From NCBI GenBank assembly GCA_035610835.1, contig CM069447.1, positions 60,581,048 through 60,645,047 of the forward strand: a DNA stretch of 64,000 bases. Reading direction: 5' to 3'. This DNA comes from Ophiura sarsii (taxonomy: Eukaryota > Echinodermata > Ophiuroidea > Amphilepidida > Ophiuridae). A program made the translations under genes and the position numbers. Below are positions 27,070 through 37,500 of the stretch, piece by piece. The notes under the pieces are model-generated. The model did not search any database and was not told the DNA's origin. It saw only the letters and a list, made by a program, of their open reading frames with translations. Position 1 is the stretch's first letter; every line of letters starts with the position of its first letter.

Positions 27070-27385
27070 CAGGGCCGTCAACTTTTGTGATTTGCTGGGA
27101 GGTTCAATTACAGATTTTAAAAAAAATCGTAAAACATGCACAATTTTTTTTCCGCCAGCAGCTGAAATCTTGATAAGTGGTGGGGGTACCGATGATGTTT
27201 TCCTCAAATCCACACAAACATTGCAAGGTCAAAATCGCTAATGTACAGACGGAAGCTAGTAAAAAGGTGTTGATAAACATTTTAATTGAGGTAATTTTGT
27301 TGAGACGGGAGATTTTTATGCTAGGCGGGAGAAAGAGTGTCGAGGCGGGAGACACCCGCCTAATGCGGGAGAGTTGACAGCCCTG
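27070..27385. mobile_element. hAT-type MITE with perfect 8-bp target duplication
   Basis: Ends CAGGGCCGTCAACT and AGTTGACAGCCCTG. ACATAAGA is present exactly on both sides (27062-27069, 27386-27393). CAGGG termini and 8-bp duplications are diagnostic of hAT. The interior (316 bp in all) has GGCGGGAGA repeats and no ORF. Confidence 0.9.
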
Positions 27386-28679
27386 ACATAAGAGTGTTTG
27401 CAAAATGGTTTGAACCCACAACCTTTATTCAACACAACCTGGTTAATAATCTACAAACCTCTACTTGAACTATCAATTCAAAATAATTACATACTCAAGA
27501 GATACTTGAATAGAGTGGCGCCAACTGTGTTGAGTTTGCAGATTTTTGCCTCGGAGAACCTCGTATGATCACCTTAGGGTAAGGGTTAGGCTACAGTTGG
27601 GTTTTCTTTAAGGAAATATAGGGTTAAGAATGAAATGAGAAATCACCGAACTCTAGTACAACCGCTCCAGTGGCTGCTAATACAAAACATGGGATCTCTC
27701 GTATTAGTATCCCTAAAGTAGGATTCCACTGGAAAAAAATTAGAAAGAAGCCAATTTCAACTGATAATGGTAGGTATGGGTGTCGATATTCACCAAAAAA
27801 AAGTAAGGAGAGATAAGGGGTGGGGAATTTTTTTTTCAGGGGTGTCAATAAAACAGGGGGGTAATTGACCCAAATTCTGTTCAAAATATGTCGTGTTTGG
27901 TATCAAATGAAAGGAAATTTAATTTTAAACGTTGATTGTCATGTTCATTTTGTCATTTTATAATCCTGTGAAAAGTTACACTAGATGGAAGACGTGGTGG
28001 TGGTTAACAAGGGATCATCGAGCTCATTACACTGTTTCTAATGTAAAAACCCTGAAATCTATCATAATACGTTTATCAAAGTGTATCACATTGTTTTGAG
28101 GCTGATATCAAGATTGGTCTAGGCACGTTAAGAACAAATAATATAACAATTTGTTGATCAGAAATACTACTTACAAGTCAAAACTGACAGTAGGGGTCGG
28201 GGAGAGGGGGAGTGTTCGCCCCTTTTTCATTTGAAAATGGTCTGAAAATCCACTTTTGTGACGTATTTTAAAGATTGTTTGTTCCTATTGACATTACAAG
28301 AAAGATTGATATATTGGCTATATATACGACCACACTTACAGTACCCAAGGTCTTAATAAAGGAATTAGTTAAGGATAAAGACAGGTGTCTCACAATGGTG
28401 AACTTGCCCACTCCGAATACCTTTAAGTCAATCTCAAACATGGAAGAAAATCCACTTTTGTGACGTATAAACACTGGTTTTCAGATGATCATTTGACAAA
28501 CATACTGAGGTCTGCCATTTTACTATTGAAAGTTTGCAACAAACAGCAGAATATATTTGTGAGTTCTTTAAATTAACCAGTGGCCGCAGTGATAAGAATC
28601 ATGCTGTGGGCGAACCTGCCCCTAGGCGTACACTCCTCGCTCTCCCTTAAGCTCATAATAGGCGCGGGCCCTATAAGTT

Positions 28680-29640
28680 TAGGCAAAACATATCGCTTAA
28701 TTATTCCATTTCCTCTTCATCACTTCCAAGTTCTTATGTTCTATCTACTCCATTGGAGCAATGTCCACAGCACACTCCACATGCAGAAACAAATGGAATA
28801 CCGTCTTTCATGCAGCTATATTCATAATTTGACGCTCCTTATTTCTGAGGCGATAGCTCCAGTAAGCATCTTCGGTCTGAGTTCCATGTTCCAATATAAC
28901 TCCCACCCTCTTTCAATGGGCTTATGTATGGAGGTGTTAAGATGCTTCCATACCACAACTTGGAGATGTACACGAAGGGAATGTTCAGTGTTCTGTTGCA
29001 TTTGGTGTGGGTGGTAGGTAATCGGGATCAATGTTACATTTGGCTGCTTGGTTTTGGAACAACTTCTTTTAAGGGAGTATTCCCACAGCTATGTGATCTG
29101 CATTGCCAGACCAGCCATAATTGAAATGGAACTCTTCCCGGTCACCGATGTTTATGGTTATAGATGTCATAAGACCATCAACGTCTGATTGGGAGTACAA
29201 ATTAGAACAGTTACTTGGCTGATGATAGCAGAGCAAAACAAATATATATAAGTGTCTTGGGCAACAACAACAGGGGTATTGACCCTCTTGACCAAATATA
29301 TGGCAGTACTCTTCTTGAGCAAGTATATGGCAGTCTTCACAATGAGCATGTCACCATCATCTTTTGCTTTATCTATATTGTGACTTGTCAATTCTGTAGA
29401 TATCATCTCTATAGCTCCTTTGTTTTTCTCATTTGTCAGGAAAATTTCTCTGTCACATGATATATGGCCAATTCTGTTGTGCCACTTAATTCTAGAGAAA
29501 CCTTTCCAGCCATCCGCCGCATATTATCATGATCTTTCGTTGATTGTTCTTCCGTATAGCCATCAAACACTACAGTAGAATCCTTGAATTTTGTTCGGAC
29601 ATACTTGGCATAGGTATTATTGTTGTGTTCTTGGGAACAC
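28680..29640 (-). pseudogene. Decayed gene of a widespread unnamed animal family (VVFDGY type)
   Basis: The minus strand carries DSTVVFDGYTEEQSTKDHDN (29610-29436, then a stop). In shifted frames follow FLTNEKNKGAIEMISTELTS and AKDDGDMLIVKTAIYLLKKS (29440-29167), then EHSLRVHLQVVVWKHLN and KPIERGWELYWN (29031-28822), then a Cys-containing tail. I recognise this order (VVFDGY...STKD, FLSN.NK, GDAD.LIV, HSLRV..QV..W, GW, CxC tail) from many unannotated proteins of marine invertebrates that behave like mobile-element cargo. I know no established name or function. Several frameshifts and stops make this copy dead. Its 3' end is repeated inverted in the right arm at 30965-31200. Confidence 0.6.
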
Positions 29641-30127
29641 TAAGTACTAGTATATCAAAGGAGAATCACACACAGTTTATCTTATCCATTCTTTATCCAA
29701 GTATGAGAGATGTTGTCAAGCTCAGATCCAGTAACACAAGTTATAACTTCATCATTATGATAACATTTATATGAAGAGCTTTGTTGCAAAAGGGCCACCA
29801 GACCACCCCGACATGTTACTCATTTTGCATTAGTGAATTTGTATTGACAAGTCCATGGAATTAATCAAATTATTGTATGAATGTGTTCATTACTGTTTCT
29901 ATGACTTGGGATTAGTGCATCCATGCACGCCAATTGAGGCAACAACCAATACAAGCCACATTCCACATAATGCATAGCCATCCATGCAATAATGTAAAAT
30001 GAGTAAAAAGGCACAAGTGGATGTAGGCCCTTTTGCAAAACAGCTCTTCATATACAGATATGCAAATAATAGCCCGCACATAAAATGGGTGGATATGCTC
30101 ATCCGCCTGTCTATCAAATGGGCACTC

Positions 30128-30218
30128 GCAGAGGCCTGCAACCTCTGCGGGCCAAACCAGATGCTGCCCGCAACCACTGCGGGCCAGACCAGATGCTGCC
30201 CGCGATGATCGCGGGCTG
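30128..30218. repeat. Three consecutive GC-rich hairpins
   Basis: Adjacent short palindromes: GCAGAGGCCTGCAACCTCTGC, then GCCCGCAACCACTGCGGGC, then GCCCGCGATGATCGCGGGC. They are joined by CAGATGCT linkers, so the unit (about 33 bp) is tandemly repeated. Lies in the centre of the foldback element. Confidence 0.7.
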
Positions 30219-31983
30219 TGACATTGAGTCTGGATGGAAAGGCTGCTGGTACACAACAACAGTATAAGCATTGTGCAATGAGAATAATGTATCTAAATAT
30301 AGGATCTCAATTAATAGGACTACATAGGCTTGATGCTTGCGCCGTTTGTCCACTTTATCTGATGAAGTAGCTATCCTCCATCAACATCATGCATTCTGCT
30401 GTTATTCATGTCCAAGTCTAGCTCTGCTGGCATCGCCTAGAAATCCCATTAGTACTATACTACATGTAGTACTAGTAGTATTTGAATCCAATTTCTAGAA
30501 ACACTTCAGCAGGTCAATTATCTACCAACACTCTCTCTATTCAGTCACCAGATGGTCCATACCGCTGTGGGTGCAGCCGCTAACGCGGCTGCCAAATACT
30601 CGATGGTCAGTGACTTTGGCAGCTATATTGTAATTTGAGCAGTTTGTCTTTGGTCTGGTCACTGTCATTTGGGTCACTGGTGCCAGTGATTGGCTATGGC
30701 TGTACTACATGTACATAGTCTGTACATGATGTTATGATGTGCACTACATATGAGTGTAATGGTTGGTAGGCAAGGCATGCCTTGGTGTAGGGGAGGGGGT
30801 GGGGAGAGGTTGATGAAGGGGTGGGACTAAGAGTGGCTCTGTAGCAGAGCTAGTCCAAGTCCAGCTTCATTGCTGTTTCCTTGAGCATCCTGCCAAATTC
30901 ATGCTTTTGGGGTTTCCTTATCATACGATCCATAGTAAAGAAAGACGTAGGAACAGTGGTAGGTTCAAAGCTGCAACCATGAAGACCATAGTTTATACCT
31001 ATGCCAACCCAGTTGTTGATGGAAGAGGGTGGGAGTTAGCAACAACAAAAAACTCAGACCAAAGATGCTTACCGGAGGTATCGCCCCAGAAAGCCTCTCA
31101 TAAAAGGAATTTGCTGCATGAAAGCTGGCATGTGGTGTGTGCTGATGGATATTGCTCCAATGGAACAGATAGAACATACGAACTTGGATAGTGATGAAGA
31201 GGAAAGGGAATAACCAAGCGATATGTTTTGCCTAAACTTGTAGGGCCTATAATCATGATAATACTGAACTTACTGTCAGTTTTGACTTGTAAGTAGTATT
31301 TCTGATCAACAAATTGTTCTTTTTGTACTTAACGTGCCTAGACCAAAGTTGACATCAGCCTCAATAATGTGATACAAGTTGATAGATACATAGTAACGTA
31401 TTATGATAGTTTTCATGTTTTATTTACATTGGAAACTGTGTAATAAGCTCGCTGATTACTTGTTAACCCGCACCATGTCTTCAATCGAGTTTAACATTTT
31501 ACAGGATGATAAAATGACAAAATGAACAGGACTATCAGAGTTTTAAATTAAATTTCCTTTCATTTGATACCAAACACGACATAATTTGAACACATTTTGG
31601 GTCAATGACCCCCGGGATTCAATGACCCCCCTGAAAAAACAATTTCCCCACCCCCTATCTGTCCTTACTTTTTTTTAGTGAATAATGACACCCATACCTA
31701 CCATTATCAGTTGAAATTGGCTTCTTTCTAAATTTTTTCCAGATTGGCTATTAATATGGCTACTTTTGGGATACTATATTGTAAGAAGGAAATCGAAGCT
31801 GCAGTACTTTGGTTGTGAGAAGGGAAAAGACAAGTTGGCTGTAGAAGAAAGGCACCTTTTAGGTCTGCATATTCAAATCCAATGATATAGCGCTACAAAC
31901 ACATTTGGCTTTCATTTAAAAAAAAGAATATTTGAATATTGCATCATAATGTTACAACACTTTTAGTAGAACCCGGTATTTTT

Positions 31984-32322
31984 AGGGGGTAGGGGTGTGC
32001 CGCCCAGGGTCTTAAAAAGCGGGGCTACTGAACTGAGTGGATTTTATGATGAAAAATAGGGTCTTAGGAACTGATTTTTTCAAAAAAGTAGGTCTTGAGA
32101 ACTGACCTATAGTTCAATTTTGATTAGCAAGAACGCACATTTTTTTAAATCTTATTTAGAAAGCAAAAGTATTGGGGCTTTGGAACGCAAAATATCACGA
32201 TTTTTGAATTTTCAATAAAATTGGGGTCTTAAGAACGGATGCAGGCTCAAAGGGGGGTCATAAGAGCTAGCAGCAGAGGGTGAAAAGGGGGGTCTTCAGC
32301 ACGGCACATACCTATACCCTTT
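31984..32322. mobile_element. TIR-like element, GGGTAnRGGTrTGTGCCG ends
   Basis: The left GGGGTAGGGGTGTGCCG is imperfectly mirrored by CGGCACATACCTATACCC. The interior repeats GGGTCTTA(A/G)GAACTGA-type words. A 30-base C run follows at 32337-32362. Non-coding. Confidence 0.45.
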
Positions 32323-32446
32323 TCCAATGTCAGTGCCCCTCCCCCCCCCCCCCCCCCCCCCCCGGCCCTGGGTGCATTGGATCTGCAATCCCATTCAGTG
32401 TTATATCTCCATTTCCCCAACCAGCCACATGGGAGGGTTACAAGTC

Positions 32447-32523
32447 GTCGCTGTTCTGACATAACGACACATCACTTTACATAATTCTGTTGTGATGTGT
32501 TGTTATGTCAGAACAGCAACGAA
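32447..32523. repeat. Near-perfect hairpin, arms about 30 bp, loop about 17 nt
   Basis: CGCTGTTCTGACATAACGAC and, after the loop, GTTGTTATGTCAGAACAGC with GTGATGTG/CACATCAC between. Either a minimal palindromic MITE or a miRNA-precursor-like hairpin. The sequence alone does not decide. Confidence 0.6.
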
Positions 32524-32769
32524 GTAAAAGTTACTGAATGCAAACTTTACCAGCCCGACAACACAAACAACAATAATCATAAACATTTCTCACTATGAGA
32601 TAATTATGGTCTTTTATTGCCTCAAGTTTAATGTCGGCAACCAAACAAAATGATGGCCTTTTGTTTGTTGGCGGTGTCCGTGCCCTGTAAAGAGATACTA
32701 AAATACAAATATGACTTCTTCATATAAAGCTTTGATTGCAAATTGGCTATAAGGCGAGGAAGAAAAGAA

Positions 32770-33527
32770 CCCTGTTTTACAGACCCGACCGACCCACTTT
32801 TAACGTTTTTAAAGATTTTTTTTTAAAGATTTTTTTACATACTTTTTTCTCCAATCATGTAAAATCAGCTGGTTTTTGGTAAAAAATGTCAAAAAAAATT
32901 CAACAATGTTTAACATAAATTCAGATTTTTGTCGATTTTGGTGACATTTTTGGTAAAATAATTAATTAAAACAATCGCCCGGCAGTGGCGTAACAGCCGG
33001 GGGGCAGGGGGGGGGGGCACAGTGCCCCCCCCCCCCCCTGAAGGTGCTCAGCAGGAAATTCAAACTTACCCACCAGGAAAAATGGGGGGAAGGGAAAAGA
33101 GGAAAAGAAGGGGGAAACGGAAAGAAAAAAGAGAGAGAAAGGAAAAAGGGAGGAAAAAGAAAAAGGAAAAGGAGAAAAAAGGGGAAAGAAAGAAAAGAAG
33201 AAAGGTAAATAAATAAAGAAAGAAAATTTCGCAGTAAAAAAATTGTTGAGAATTGTTTGTGACCGTGCAAAATGTTGTGACCGTGCAAAATTTTGTGACC
33301 CTACCCCCCCCCCCCTCCCCCCTCCCCCCCCCCCACTTACATGAAATTCACGAGGTGACAGACTGACTGGGAAAAAAATTGGGGCAACCTTTTACGAAAA
33401 ATTCTAACCAGGAATTTTTTGGCTGTGCCCCCCCTGACAACTAACCTCTGTTACGCCCCTGTCGCCCGGCCATACAACCGACCCTACTTGACAAGTCCGT
33501 CTACCCGTAAAACAGGGTGTGTGTTTT
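32770..33527. mobile_element. TIR element, CCCTGTTTTAC ends, with CCGACCGACCC motif
   Basis: The left end CCCTGTTTTACAGAC plus CCGACCGACCC is mirrored by CCGACCCTAC...GTCTACCCGTAAAACAGGG at the right. A hAT element (32983-33461) has inserted inside. The subterminal motif links it to the elements at 14382 and 51564. Confidence 0.6.
32983..33461. mobile_element. hAT element, perfect 8-bp target duplication, homopolymer-rich
   Basis: Ends CAGTGGCGTAACAG and CTGTTACGCCCCTG. TCGCCCGG is duplicated exactly (32975-32982, 33462-33469). The interior contains long G and C runs and a purine-rich AAAG/GGAAAG tract (33080-33220). It carries no transposase. It is the youngest layer of a nested pair. Confidence 0.9.
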
Positions 33528-33721
33528 TCGTTGCCTAACTCAAGATTTTAGAGAATATTACAAAGCTCAGAGTATCTCATGGTGATAGTCTCAGTTAATG
33601 CTACTTATGATCTGAAAGCCAATAATCAAGTATGTGAAACACTCCAAAACTATGAAATATAATCTGAATCCACATTCAGAATGTGTATATGGTTTTACTG
33701 ATGATAGAGTAAACCATGTGC

Positions 33722-33955
33722 TGCAGCACATCAAAAGGGGGACTTTGCAGGTGAAGTCAATTTTGAGTTCATTATGTGTGCTCTCATAGCATTTTCTAAG
33801 CTTTAAAATGACACCAAATTGATCAAGGCTTTCAGATTTTACGAATGGAAATGACTTACTCCTAAATTCTTATTATTTTCTTTATTTATTCCGTCTGTTT
33901 TCATCTATATCTTGACAAAAACACAGCCGCAAAGTCCCCCTTTTGATGTGCTGCA
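33722..33955. mobile_element. TIR element, TGCAGCACATCAAAAGGGGG ends
   Basis: Perfect inverted arms of 27 bp (TGCAGCACATCAAAAGGGGG onwards) separated by about 180 bp of non-coding sequence. Target duplication not evident. Confidence 0.65.
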
Positions 33956-34179
33956 TCAAATATTATGTCCATAAGCCCAACACGTGATCCTCTACTGTGT
34001 AGTGAGTGATCGATTCAGAGCATCAATCAGTTTTGCTTGATCTTATAAGACCAATGATTCTGGACTATTGACAGAGTCGTCGATGAAGGTATTTGGGCGA
34101 AGGCTGAGCAAAGCCTCCCTCAACCACAATAGAAGCACAATGGTCAATGTTTCACAAGTACTGGTATGGAACAGGATAA

Positions 34180-34431
34180 GGCTATATTAAAAAAAATCTT
34201 TTGTTTCAAAGCTCTTCAGTTCTTCAAAACCTATGCGGAATGCGGTTATTTTTAAGGTTTTATTTAATTTTTTTATAAATATAAAATATTGAAAACCTTG
34301 TAAAAGTGACCTTTTGTATTTAAAATGATGTGATATCTGAAAAATCATTATTATTATTATTATTTTAACGCGCACCAATTAACTAACGCACGCGGTAGCT
34401 TTGAAACAAAAGGTGTTTTTTTAATAAAGCC
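34180..34431. mobile_element. PIF/Harbinger-like MITE, GGCTATATTAAAAAAATC family, copy 1
   Basis: Ends GGCTATATTAAAAAAAATC and GTTTTTTTAATAAAGCC, flanked by TAA on both sides (34177-34179, 34432-34434). The interior shares AAAGCTCTTCAG, GCGGAATGCG and AAAGTGACCTTTTG with copies at 40192-40482 and 46676-46998. It lies 140 bp downstream of the INO80C stop codon and may contribute to its 3' UTR (a minus-strand AATAAA lies at about 34258-34263). Confidence 0.75.
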
Positions 34432-34571
34432 TAATCAAAAGACCTTTCTCTGTCGTCTAACTTTGTAGTGAGCTGAAGTGATCAACAAATCATTGCTCTC
34501 AGGGACATTACTACTAGGAATGTGAATTTCCTATACTTATATAGTCACTATAACACCCATCCTCACTCAGT

Positions 34572-37500
34572 TCATGCCACTTCTGTATTAGCTTTTCTTA
34601 ATGCCAATAATCCAGTGACTATATCTTGTGGTAGCATCCTTAGTTTGGAGAATTCTTCAGTAGTGGCATATCTCAGTTTGGTGTGTGGGTCTGTGTATTT
34701 AGCCTGCAAAATAATATAAATAAAACAAAAAATAAGGCGGAAGTTTTCTGATTTTTTTAAAATTAAAGGTATATTATGTGATCTTTCCAGGGACACCCTC
34801 AACATCGAAAAAAAGAGTGAAAGCAGAGTTTCTTGCAGATTTACATTTCTGATCATAAATCGTACATACATCCCAAGTTACAGGGTGATACGATTCTTAA
34901 TTACTTCAAAATCATGGTTTTATAGTGAAAATAAACTGTCGGGATAACACGACAGTTTATATTTTCACTCTAAATTCATTCTAAAACCATGATTTTGAGG
35001 TAATTAGGAATCGTATCGCTCTGTAACTTGGAATGTATGTACGATTTATGATCAGAAATGTAAATCTGCAAGAAAATCTACTTTCTAAAAAAATCATGAA
35101 TAGAGGGCGCTCTCTGGAAAAGATCCCATAATATGCCTTTAAGGACTATCCCCCAGATTGTGGCAAATCTTAACAAATTCTTGCAACCTTTGACCAACTT
35201 CTGACTCTGCATTGTACAATAATTGTACAATAATTGATGATAAAGTTTTTTTAAAACTTGCTTTTGCCAACAATGTTTCAGCATCAGAAGTGTTCTGTCG
35301 ACAATAAATATGTTTACACCAACAGCCCTTAAAGGTCAATCCAAGTATGTTATATTATAGGGGAATGTTTAGAAAAATATAATGCAAAAAATATTATTCT
35401 CAAATATTGTCCAGGGAATATTGTCCACGGAATATTGTCAAGGGAATATTGTCCAATCATAATGGACCTACGGCACATAATCTCCTGGCCACAGTTCGAC
35501 ATACGTGGGCGCACTTCGATAAGGCTGCGCACGCATGCTTAAACTCACAAAATACTGCCAACCAACAACACCAAAGCACCCGATTGGTCAAATTTAAACT
35601 GAAGCCTTTTTGACGATCGTCACGCTGCGCCGTATCCACCAACGCAGTGCTCCCTCTGCGCCATAACCACCGATGCAGTGGGGCGTGATGGTGCATGGAA
35701 AAGCTTATGAGTTTTTCAGTTCTCACGTTTGAGCACCAACCAATCAGAGCCTTGAGGTCGAGATGACGTAGTGCGCACAATGGATAACCATTGCACCGTT
35801 TTGGGGTGAGGTTGAGCAGGCGTATTTTACGCGAGATCAACATCATGTGAATGTGACGTGGGCCCATTGTCAGGGGTTTTTTTTAGTGTGGGATGAATTG
35901 TAATATACAGATGACATTTTACTGCATCACAGGTCGGTATCGATCCGGGTCTGGTCATTAGATCTGAACGAAACAAAAGTCATAATAATAATAATAATAA
36001 TAATCAGTATTTATATAGCGCTTTTTTCAATGGATTCAAAGCGCTGTAATTTTGCTGCTGGTGAATAATCAGAATCAGGTCGCATCAACTAGGGTGCTGC
36101 CAATTTCTAGCGCAAACCTATCCGCATTTAGATTGTTACATCCACTATTTTTAATGCAGCTCGTATCCCCAAATACCATTGCAATGAACCATGGTTCAAG
36201 GAAGTTTTTGATAACCGAAACAACTGATCACCGATTTTGAAAGCAGGAGGAACAGAGAACCTGGAGAAAACCTACGAGAGCGAGCATGGATCGTGATTAA
36301 CCAATGCACATAAAGCCAGCGGTCGTGCACAGAATTGACCCGGGTTTCATTGGTGCAAGGCGAGGGAACAATCCGCTGCGCCAACACGCTAATGCTATCG
36401 ACCTATTGAGGTTCTGTGTGCGAGTCTGGGTTAAACCTATGACGTATACAGGGTAGTAACCTGCCATCGATACAAATACATGTGCTTATAAAAACTCTAT
36501 ATTTTGTTTCCTACCTAATATTAAAGGGTTATTCATTTTGTATTTTGTTTTTTACAATATCTTCCATCGAATAAAACATACTTGAATGCATTATGTTCCA
36601 TCCCTTAACACTTTTGGACCGGTGATTTTGACATTTCCCCGGTAATAAATCATCGAAGATTTTGTCAACTGCTGACTATGTGGTCCATTTTCAGGGTTAT
36701 GAAGGTTAGTTTATGCCCTATGCGGCATAATTATGTCCTTTGCAGTCTTTTAATTGGACCACATAGTGGATAATAGACACATCCTTAGATGATTTATTAC
36801 CAGCGAAATGTCAAATCACCGATCCAAAAGTGTTAAGGGACTGGGAACATAATGGACCAGTTTGGTTCACCTTTAACGTCTGCCTGCTGATGGCTATGGA
36901 TGCCAGTGTAAAGTACAAAATGTGTGATATGAAATATGTTGGGTATAGATCGGGTGACAGGTGACGGTCAGACCGGGCATTTGGTCGGCAGTTGCCATTG
37001 TTCTTTGCCCGGAGGTATGCGTGCGCGTCCTGTTTTGTTTAGGACCCGTGCTTTTAAAACTCGCGTCAAAGCATTATAAAGGGCAATTAGGCATAGCGGA
37101 CAGTGTTGTGGTCATATGCTGTCCCCTCAAGCATGTATTATCGACAGTCCATTCCCTTCGACCGTTGCGTTTGTTGATAAACATTGCTATCACTGCATCT
37201 ATCCTTCTTTATACTGGTATACTATACTTACTTCAAATCCTGACAGGTCGGAATATTTCTTGGCAGGCTTGAAGGATGGTGGAGCTTCTAGACTGCTATC
37301 TGTGTTGATGTACAATTAATAAATAATGTCAAATTGAAACGATTGGAAGATTACAGGGGAGATAGGTAAAGTTGAATGAGTGGTTGTTGTATGAATGGCA
37401 GTAGGCTTAAAGCCTTCAAGCCTACCCAATATGAGGACTGGCTATCAGGGGGTAGGGTTTAGGGTCATGGATAATGTTGTACTGTAAAACGGGGTGAATA

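Larger units (their letters stand above)
27705..31776. mobile_element. 4-kb foldback element with decayed gene
   Basis: Long inverted arms begin at AGTATCCC (about 27705) and end at GGGATACT (about 31776). The right arm (about 30965-31776) matches the left arm (about 27705-28960) in reverse orientation. The left arm is interrupted by a separate insertion at about 28195-28665, which has its own repeated AAATCCACTTTTGTGACGTA. Arms share AAATGACAAAATGAACA, CAAACACGACAT and the 3' end of the decayed gene (see 28680-29640). The unique centre (28960-30965) holds the rest of that gene and a hairpin cluster at 30128-30218. The termini contain TA, but the target duplication is unclear. Confidence 0.7.

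Noticed and set aside
28580..29017. 145-codon plus-strand open frame
   Set aside because: It is the antisense of the decayed VVFDGY-type gene and lies partly in a foldback arm.
33022..33288. Lys/Glu-rich and Phe/Pro-rich frames on opposite strands
   Set aside because: Both arise from the purine-rich tract inside the hAT element at 32983-33461.
35457..35867. 136-codon minus-strand open frame
   Set aside because: No recognisable motif, unusual composition (many Cys/His/Trp) and local tandem CGCAGTG words. No splice context. Probably chance.
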